Source: Loktanella sp.
GTDB taxonomy: Bacteria > Pseudomonadota > Alphaproteobacteria > Rhodobacterales > Rhodobacteraceae
Length of the DNA: 5,084 bases
Assembly (NCBI GenBank): GCA_003551805.1
Contig: PUNR01000130.1
Location: forward strand, 1-5,084
Direction: 5' to 3'
The notes beneath the pieces are model-generated. The model was not told the DNA's origin. It did no database searches and was given only the letters and a program-made list of their open reading frames with translations. The translations under genes were made by a program, and so were the position numbers. Below are positions 1-4,103 of this stretch, one piece after another. Within the stretch, counting starts at the first letter, position 1, and each line of letters begins with the position of its first letter.

Positions 1-76
1 AGGCTGGCATCACAAAGTCACGACGCGACTGCATCGCGCTGATCACGTCAGCGAGAGCAGGGGGGCAAAATGCAAC
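1..76. other. Edge region without a supported gene
   Basis: Nothing here can be assigned with confidence. It lies beyond the terminator of the 77-aa gene. A minus-strand ATG at 34-32 opens a frame of 11 codons to the window edge with a twin-arginine-like SRRDF motif, but no ribosome binding site precedes it. On the plus strand a frame open from the edge ends with TGA at 40-42 and could be the tail of an unseen gene. Neither can be confirmed without the flanking sequence. Confidence 0.3.
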
Positions 77-109
77 AAAAAGGCCGCGTGACATGCGTCA
101 CGCGGCCTT
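77..109 (-). terminator. Rho-independent terminator of the 77-aa membrane protein gene
   Basis: A perfect inverted repeat with 13-bp arms (80-92 and 97-109) encloses a 4-base loop. Read on the minus strand, the stem contains the GC-rich core GGCCGCGTGAC and runs directly into five T residues (81-77), followed by another T-rich stretch. It starts 23 bases after the stop codon of the minus-strand gene ending at 133. On the plus strand the stem is followed by GAAAACTGGG with no T-run, so it works mainly in the minus direction. Stem length, GC content and T-run are all typical of an intrinsic terminator. Confidence 0.9.
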
Positions 110-132
110 GAAAACTGGGTTGTGTTGGTCGA

Positions 133-366
133 TCAATCTTCGACTGTGACATCCTGCGGTGCAGGCGATGCCTGATCAGGGGCAATGTCCTGACTTTGCG
201 GCGCGGGGTCCGTTGCGTCGGTCGGGCCGGGCGCATCGGCCGCTTCCGAGCCAAGCCACCAGAACAACAAAACTGCCGCAAAGATAAGACCTGCGCTGAT
301 CCCGATAAGCGGCCCTTTGTGGCGTTTCGCTTGGCGGTCTAGGTCGTGATTGTCTGAATGGCTCAT
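133..366 (-). CDS. Small single-span membrane protein with acidic periplasmic tail (unknown function)
   Basis: This is a 77-aa protein of unknown function. Residues 1-17 are polar and end in a basic cluster (RQAKRHK, 11-17). Residues 18-38 form one hydrophobic span ending in FWWL. The rest (39-77) is rich in Pro, Ala, Asp and Gln, with nine acidic and no basic residues. The positive-inside rule suggests a cytoplasmic N-terminus and an acidic, probably disordered periplasmic tail. The start is well supported: GGAGG at 377-373 lies 6 bases before the ATG. The gene is a self-contained unit, with a sigma-EcfG-like promoter at 453-429, a structured leader, the coding region, and a strong terminator at 109-77. 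It diverges from the 54-aa gene at 534. From memory, proteins beginning with a similar charged stretch and a KGPLIG-type span entry occur as conserved hypotheticals in Rhodobacteraceae, but I cannot verify this here. A cell-envelope stress role is inferred only from the promoter. Confidence 0.85.
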   Translation of the reverse strand: MSHSDNHDLDRQAKRHKGPLIGISAGLIFAAVLLFWWLGSEAADAPGPTDATDPAPQSQDIAPDQASPAPQDVTVED

Positions 367-381
367 GCTTGGCCTCCGTTC

Positions 382-407
382 AAAAAAAATACACCGGCCA
401 TGGCCGG
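382..407 (-). terminator. Leader hairpin plus T8 tract: possible attenuator or terminator
   Basis: The perfect 14-base palindrome CCGGCCATGGCCGG (394-407) can fold as a 5-bp all-GC stem with a CATG loop. On the minus strand it is followed, after the 4 bases TGTA, by eight consecutive T residues (389-382). The GGAGG ribosome binding site of the 77-aa gene follows only 4 bases later (377-373). The hairpin lies downstream of the predicted promoter at 453-429, so it would be in that gene's own leader. It could pause or terminate transcription there, or stop read-through from the mrp operon, which is transcribed on the same strand. The short stem and 4-base gap before the T-run argue against a fully efficient terminator. 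Confidence 0.4.
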
Positions 408-428
408 GTTAGCTACATCTGTATGTAA

Positions 429-453
429 AACGTCCGATCTGTGAATTGGTTCC
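429..453 (-). promoter_or_regulatory. Predicted EcfG-type general stress promoter for the 77-aa gene
   Basis: On the minus strand, GGAAC (453-449) is followed by exactly 16 bases and then CGTT (432-429). This is a perfect match to the consensus described for alphaproteobacterial EcfG general-stress sigma factors (GGAAC-N16/17-CGTT). A start site would fall near 422, giving a leader of about 55 bases before the ATG at 366. I see no good sigma-70 promoter in this direction. Two cautions apply: no sigma factor gene is visible in the window, and the EcfG/PhyR system is, to my knowledge, patchily distributed in Rhodobacterales. Confidence 0.55.
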
Positions 454-475
454 CCGTTTTGTGAAGAATAAATCG

Positions 476-500
476 GGAACGAATATGCCACCGGCCAGTT
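476..500 (+). promoter_or_regulatory. Predicted EcfG-type promoter for the 54-aa gene
   Basis: On the plus strand, GGAAC (476-480) is followed by 16 bases and AGTT (497-500). This is one mismatch from GGAAC-N16-CGTT, and the conserved GTT is intact. A start site near 507 would leave a leader of about 27 bases, with the ribosome binding site at 521-526 and the ATG at 534, a compact and reasonable arrangement. The -35 box faces that of the minus-strand promoter as an inverted repeat (GTTCCC 449-454 and GGGAAC 475-480) separated by a 20-base AT-rich spacer. This supports a back-to-back promoter pair. Confidence 0.4.
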
Positions 501-533
501 GACCCACCTGAACAAATGAAAAGGAGTATCAAC

Positions 534-698
534 ATGCCAAGTGGCTTTTTTCTGGCACTATTGTCGCTATTCACATTCGCTGCGGTCATCGCCTTCGCGC
601 TTATCAGCCGCAGGGCAACCCTGAACCGGCTCGAAGATCCAAAGTCGCACCGCGACGAAAACAAATCAACGCTGGCGAAAGACGCACCGAACGAATGA
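534..698 (+). CDS. Small single-span membrane protein, 54 aa (unknown function)
   Basis: This is a short protein of unknown function. Residues 4-25 (from FFLALL to ALIS) form one hydrophobic span, followed by a charged tail starting with Arg-Arg (26-27) and ending KSTLAKDAPNE. The positive-inside rule predicts a short N-terminus outside and the tail in the cytoplasm, opposite to the 77-aa neighbour. I chose the ATG at 534 because AAGGAG (521-526) sits 7 bases upstream. An in-frame ATG at 516 would place that Shine-Dalgarno sequence inside the gene and has none of its own. The gene is divergent from the 77-aa gene and convergent with mrpG, with 6 bp between stop codons. No domain is recognised. 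A link to the Mrp antiporter is only positional, and its own promoter suggests separate control. Confidence 0.8.
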   Translation: MPSGFFLALLSLFTFAAVIAFALISRRATLNRLEDPKSHRDENKSTLAKDAPNE

Positions 699-713
699 TG
701 CGCGTCAATTTTT
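681..713 (+). terminator. Weak possible terminator of the 54-aa gene
   Basis: GACGC (681-685) can pair with GCGTC (702-706) across a 16-base loop that contains the stop codon. The pair is followed by AATTTTT (707-713). The stem is only 5 bp with a large loop, so it is a poor intrinsic terminator, but it is the only candidate near the end of this gene. It lies across the convergent junction and extends into the last codons of mrpG. Confidence 0.2.
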
Positions 714-1004
714 GGGTTTGTCGGGGCGGTCGTAGTTTCGCGCCGCCGCCCGCCCGATCATGTGGGCCGCGATTGGGGCTGTCAGCATCAGGAATACGAT
801 TGTCGCAATCACGCGGGTCGTGATCGCGCCATCGGAAAAGAAGATAGCGCAGCCCAGCAGGATCAAACTGCTGCCCAACGTCCCCGCCTTTGTCGAGGCA
901 TGCATCCGCATCAAAACATCCGGTAGACGGAAAATGCCAATCGCCGCAACCAATGCGAAGAAGCTGCCGATCAGCAGGAAAATACCGACCAAAATCTCAA
1001 TCAT
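705..1004 (-). CDS. mrpG: Na+/H+ antiporter subunit G (MrpG/MnhG)
   Basis: This is the last gene of the Mrp operon and encodes a 99-aa inner-membrane protein of the MnhG/PhaG family, an accessory subunit required for assembly and activity. It has three predicted spans, around residues 4-24, 45-58 and 64-84. The family hallmark GIFRLPDVLMRMHASTKAG is at 23-41, and a second conserved stretch, LTAPIAAHMIGRAA, is at 74-87; a short charged tail follows. The length is usual. The start is a choice between two in-frame ATGs, at 1010 and 1004. I prefer 1004 because AAGG (1017-1014) is then 9 bases upstream rather than 3, and the protein begins MIEILVG as in the family. This gives an 8-base overlap with mrpF. 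It converges with the 54-aa gene, and no terminator directly follows its stop. Confidence 0.93.
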   Translation of the reverse strand: MIEILVGIFLLIGSFFALVAAIGIFRLPDVLMRMHASTKAGTLGSSLILLGCAIFFSDGAITTRVIATIVFLMLTAPIAAHMIGRAAARNYDRPDKPKN

Positions 1005-1299
1005 CTGCATGCGCCTTGTTCGTTGGGTCGCGACGTTCCACATAGCGCGCCAAAGCGACGGTCGCGAGGAAGCCGACCAGTGCCAGCACGATGGCAACGT
1101 CCAGAAATGCGCTGACGGCGGTCAGCACGGCGACGACACCGCAAAACGCAATGATAAGCGTGGTCATCATATCGAGTGCGACAACACGGTCCGACAGGGT
1201 CGGCCCAAGCACCATGCGTACAAAGGCAATCAAAAGCGACAACCCGATTGCGGCGACGGATATATAGACGGCAATGTCCAGAAAACCTGCGGCAGTCAT
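997..1299 (-). CDS. mrpF: Na+/H+ antiporter subunit F (MrpF/MnhF)
   Basis: This is a 100-aa membrane subunit of the MrpF/PhaF family with three predicted spans (about 8-30, 39-60 and 64-85). The conserved loop GPTLSDRVVALD (32-43) carries the family's acidic residues Asp37 and Asp43. The third span contains LDVAIVLALVGFLATVAL (66-83). A polar tail (87-100) closes the protein. Within the complex, F lies with E, G and the C-terminal part of A on the side proposed from structures of related Mrp complexes to handle Na+. The start ATG overlaps the mrpE stop by one base (TAATG). AGAGG at 1314-1310 serves as ribosome binding site with a 10-base spacing. The stop overlaps the start of mrpG. Confidence 0.95.
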   Translation of the reverse strand: MTAAGFLDIAVYISVAAIGLSLLIAFVRMVLGPTLSDRVVALDMMTTLIIAFCGVVAVLTAVSAFLDVAIVLALVGFLATVALARYVERRDPTNKAHADD

Positions 1300-1775
1300 T
1301 ATTCAAATACCTCTCTGACAAGGCGTTCCATGCCGTTCTTCAATTCGGCAATCACGGCGTCCGGATCTTCGGCATACATGGCATGAAACGTCAGTGTCTT
1401 GCGGTCATCCGACACATCAAGGCTCAGCGTGCCGGGCGTGATCGAAATCAGGTTGGTGACCAACAAAATCTCGAAGTCGCTGTTCACATCCAGCGGCATG
1501 TCCAGAATTGCCGGTGTGCTGTAATCATTCGGCGTCAGCACGTCATAGGCGACGCGCAGGCTGGACATGACCAGTTCATACAGGAAAAACATGATCAGCC
1601 GCAAAATACGCCACGACCGCAAAAAGTAAGCGTTGTTCAGCCCGAAGACTGGTGCGGCGAACCACAGCGTCATAAAGCCCAACACATACCCCGTTGCGAC
1701 CATCAGCAAGGTCGGGCTGCCCCAAAGGGCCGCCCAGATGATTGCCAGCGCAATGTTGAGGATAAACATGTTCAT
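1299..1775 (-). CDS. mrpE: Na+/H+ antiporter subunit E (MrpE/MnhE)
   Basis: This is a 158-aa subunit of the MrpE/MnhE family. The N-terminal part has hydrophobic spans around 4-19, 22-41 and 57-75; the C-terminal half is a soluble domain likely in the cytoplasm. The best family signature is LLVTNLISITPGTLSLDVS (104-122), followed by an acidic and amphipathic end. The first ATG overlaps the mrpD stop (ATGA, 1775-1772). It has the clearest Shine-Dalgarno sequence of the operon, GGAGG at 1787-1783 with 7-base spacing, which supports this start over the Met at codon 3. MrpE is needed for full activity in studied complexes. The length fits the family, and nothing is missing. Confidence 0.95.
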   Translation of the reverse strand: MNMFILNIALAIIWAALWGSPTLLMVATGYVLGFMTLWFAAPVFGLNNAYFLRSWRILRLIMFFLYELVMSSLRVAYDVLTPNDYSTPAILDMPLDVNSDFEILLVTNLISITPGTLSLDVSDDRKTLTFHAMYAEDPDAVIAELKNGMERLVREVFE

Positions 1776-3328
1776 TGCTCAACCTCCAGAATTTCGGTCG
1801 TCGGCAGGTCGTCAAGATCAGGCACAGGCGCTGCAATCGCATCCTCGCCCAACACTGCCGTGATATAGGCGGTTGAATCCAGCAATTGGACCGATGCCCG
1901 TGTGGCAAATTCGACAAATGGGTCGGGCATCAGACCGATCACCATTGTCAGCACCGCCAGAAAGATCACCGGCACCAGCAAAGCCGCGCGACCGGGCAGG
2001 GTGGCCAGTTTCGGTTCGATCCCGTCTGGATGCGGCTTCCAGAATGCTTCTGCCCAGATTTTGGTCATCGAATAGATCGTCATCAGACCCACAGCCAGCG
2101 CGATGAATGCGACGACCCACAAACCTTCGTCCAGCGACGCCTTGACGATCACGTATTTCGCCCAGAACCCCGACAATGGCGGGAAACCGGCCAGCGAAAA
2201 AGCGGGGATCAGGAACAGAACGGCAAGGAACGGGCTTGCCTTATACAGGCCGCCGATTTTGTAAACATCCGACCCGCCCGTCAGCCGCTGGCTGATACCT
2301 GCGATCAGGAACAGGTTCGCCTTAACGATGATGTGGTGGACCAGATAGAACACGGCACCGACCAGCGCCAAGGGTGTATAGATCGCCAGACCAAGGATCA
2401 TGTAACCAATCTGGCTGATGATGTGGAACGACAGGATCTTGCGGAAGTCCGATTGCGCTGCAGCGCCCAACACGCCCGTTACCATGGTCAAACAGGCCAC
2501 CCACAACAGGATCGTATGCGTATACCCGATGTCATGGTCAAAAACCAAAGTGAACATCCGCATCAATGCATAGACACCGACCTTGGTCAAAAGCCCTGCA
2601 AAGACCGCTGATACCGAAAAGCTGGGCGTGTGATAGGCGGCAGGGAGCCAGAAAAACACCGGGAAAGCCGCCGCCTTGACCCCGAAGGCCACCATGAACA
2701 TCATCGCGATGACAGTCAGCAGCGCCTGATTTTCAACCTCGCGTACTTTGATCGCCAGATCTGCAAAGTTCAGCGTGCCGGTCTGGCCATACAAAAGCCC
2801 GATCCCCATCAGGAAAATGATAGTGGATACAAGGTTCAGCACGACATATTTCACGCCGCCGTCGATCTGTTCTTTGCCGCCGTTCAGGACCAGCAGGCCA
2901 AAGGACGCGATCAGCATCACCTCGAACCAGACGTAAAGGTTGAACAAATCGCCCGTCAGGAAGGCGCCGGTCACACCGGCAATCAGGATCTGGAACAACG
3001 CATGATAGCCAAACCGCCCGTGGCGCGCATCGACATCCGACAGCGCATATATCGCGACAGCCAGTGCCGTGATCGCGGTAATCAGCACCATGACGGCGGA
3101 CAACAGGTCAGCCACCAGCGTGATCCCGAACGGGGCGGGCCAATTGCCCATCTGTCCGGCAACTACGCCGTGATCCAGCACCAGCGCCATCAGTGCAACA
3201 GCGGCGACCAGACCCACAGCAGAACCGGCCACGGAAATCCACGCGCCAATCGCACGTTCACGCAAGAGGTAGCAAATGATCGCTGTCACAAATGGCAGGA
3301 TCAAAGGAAGCGATAGGTACCAGCTCAT
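1772..3328 (-). CDS. mrpD: Na+/H+ antiporter subunit D (MrpD/MnhD), NuoN/M-like
   Basis: This is a 518-aa polytopic membrane protein of the proton-conducting membrane transporter family, homologous to NuoL/M/N of complex I. The charged residues expected along the proton path are all present: Glu136 (VWFEVMLI), Lys218 (FGVKAAAFPVFFWLPAA), Lys249 (LLTKVGVY), His331-His332 and Lys336 (HHIIVKANLF), and Lys391 (GFPPLSGFWAKYV). The antiporter core spans roughly 105-425. The final 25 residues (494-518) have eight acidic and no basic residues. The ATG overlaps the mrpC stop (ATGA). Upstream there is only a weak purine-rich GAAAG, so initiation probably depends on translation of mrpC. The D subunit pairs with A, and both are needed for antiport. 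It is distinguished from MrpA by its length and its place between C and E. Confidence 0.97.
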   Translation of the reverse strand: MSWYLSLPLILPFVTAIICYLLRERAIGAWISVAGSAVGLVAAVALMALVLDHGVVAGQMGNWPAPFGITLVADLLSAVMVLITAITALAVAIYALSDVDARHGRFGYHALFQILIAGVTGAFLTGDLFNLYVWFEVMLIASFGLLVLNGGKEQIDGGVKYVVLNLVSTIIFLMGIGLLYGQTGTLNFADLAIKVREVENQALLTVIAMMFMVAFGVKAAAFPVFFWLPAAYHTPSFSVSAVFAGLLTKVGVYALMRMFTLVFDHDIGYTHTILLWVACLTMVTGVLGAAAQSDFRKILSFHIISQIGYMILGLAIYTPLALVGAVFYLVHHIIVKANLFLIAGISQRLTGGSDVYKIGGLYKASPFLAVLFLIPAFSLAGFPPLSGFWAKYVIVKASLDEGLWVVAFIALAVGLMTIYSMTKIWAEAFWKPHPDGIEPKLATLPGRAALLVPVIFLAVLTMVIGLMPDPFVEFATRASVQLLDSTAYITAVLGEDAIAAPVPDLDDLPTTEILEVEQ

Positions 3329-3684
3329 CCCTGTTCTTTCGGTTCAGCGACGCGCATTTCGTCGGTATTCAAAGTGCCAAGGCTGCGATAGGCGCGCACA
3401 GCCAAAATCAATGCAAACGCAAACAGACCAAAGCCGATCACGATTGCGGTCAGGACCAGCGCCTGCGGAAGCGCATTGGCCACGACGCCCACAGGCGTAT
3501 CCAACCCGTCAGGCACCAAAGGCGGTGCCCCAGATGTCATGCGGCCCGAAACAAAGATCGCTAGGTTTGCCGCGTTTGACAGCAGGATCAGCCCGAACAA
3601 AAACCGCATCAACGACCGTGCCAGCATCAGATAAACCGATCCCGCGACCAGAATTCCGATCAGGATAGACATCAGCTGTTCCAT
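3325..3684 (-). CDS. mrpC: Na+/H+ antiporter subunit C (MrpC/MnhC), NuoK-like
   Basis: This is a 119-aa subunit of the NuoK/MnhC family with three predicted spans (about 4-22, 27-46 and 74-97). Family marks are FGLILLSNAANLAIF (30-44) and LPQALVLTAIVIGFGLFAFAL (72-92). The residues just before the second motif are Asn70-Ala71, where most MrpC proteins I know have Asp-Pro (DPLPQALVLTAIVI). The charged tail 100-119 is ordinary. The ATG overlaps the mrpB stop by one base (TGATG), and GGAGG at 3699-3695 gives a 10-base spacing; a second in-frame ATG at codon 5 is less well placed. In the complex, C lies between the A and D proton-path subunits as NuoK does in complex I. The stop overlaps mrpD. 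Confidence 0.95.
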   Translation of the reverse strand: MEQLMSILIGILVAGSVYLMLARSLMRFLFGLILLSNAANLAIFVSGRMTSGAPPLVPDGLDTPVGVVANALPQALVLTAIVIGFGLFAFALILAVRAYRSLGTLNTDEMRVAEPKEQG

Positions 3685-4103
3685 CAGACTTCTTCCTCCA
3701 GCGCGAAAACGATGGCCAGAACCGAACCCAGAACGACCAGAAACACACCCACGTCAAAGATCAGCACGCTGGACAACGGGATACCCTTGTCTTCAGGGGT
3801 AGCGTTGATGAATAGCCACTGACCGGTAAAGAACGCATCCGACCAGATCGCAGCCATGATGCCCGCAAATAGCGCCATACCTAGTCCCACCGCGGCAATA
3901 TCCGTAGGCCGGAACCGCAGGGCTTTGCGCGCATCTTCGGTGCCGCAGGCAATGGCGAAAATGACGAAACCGACAGCAGCCACCAGCCCGCCGATAAACC
4001 CGCCACCCGGCTGGTTATGGCCGCGCAACAGCATGTAAACGGAAAACACGGTCAGCAGCGCGACCAGCAGCCGCGAGCCGGCGATCAGAATGATGGATTT
4101 CAT
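3684..4103 (-). CDS. mrpB: Na+/H+ antiporter subunit B (MrpB/MnhB)
   Basis: This is a 139-aa membrane subunit of the MnhB family with four predicted spans (about 5-25, 35-54, 68-88 and 112-134). Signature regions are LLRGHNQPGGGFIGGL (25-40) and SVLIFDVGVFLVVLG (112-126); the tail is acidic (LEEEV). Its ATG overlaps the mrpA stop (ATGA, 4103-4100), and AAGG at 4114-4111 lies 7 bases upstream. In six-gene (group 2) Mrp operons A and B are fused; here they are separate, so this is a seven-gene arrangement. B is required for complex assembly and antiport in studied bacteria. No key residue appears to be missing. Confidence 0.96.
   Translation of the reverse strand: MKSIILIAGSRLLVALLTVFSVYMLLRGHNQPGGGFIGGLVAAVGFVIFAIACGTEDARKALRFRPTDIAAVGLGMALFAGIMAAIWSDAFFTGQWLFINATPEDKGIPLSSVLIFDVGVFLVVLGSVLAIVFALEEEV

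Noticed and set aside
48..281. Minus-strand frame overlapping the 77-aa gene
   Set aside because: Arg-rich product that runs through the terminator hairpin; it starts inside the better-supported gene and has no clear ribosome binding site.
446..474. Sigma-70 promoter TTGGTT-N17-TAAATC on the plus strand
   Set aside because: The -10 box matches only half of the consensus; the EcfG-type match nearby fits the gene better, though a weak housekeeping promoter cannot be excluded.
516..533. Upstream ATG at 516 as start of the 54-aa protein
   Set aside because: It would place the strong AAGGAG (521-526) inside the coding region and has no Shine-Dalgarno sequence of its own; 534 is much better placed.
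607..630. Hairpin GCCG-CAGGG-CAA-CCCTG-AAC-CGGC inside the 54-aa gene, considered as the mrp terminator
   Set aside because: There is no T-run after it on the minus strand, and it is interrupted by a bulge.
1176..1868. Plus-strand frame opposite mrpE and mrpF
   Set aside because: Composition is typical of an antisense shadow, and it crosses two confirmed genes.
1886..2611. Long plus-strand open frame (241 codons) opposite mrpD
   Set aside because: Its product is rich in Arg, Gln, His and Asp with no domain, and it lies wholly antisense to a well-conserved gene. It reflects the codon pattern of mrpD.
2630..3316. Second long plus-strand open frame (228 codons) opposite mrpD
   Set aside because: It has the same low-complexity charged composition and antisense position; the membrane protein on the other strand explains it.
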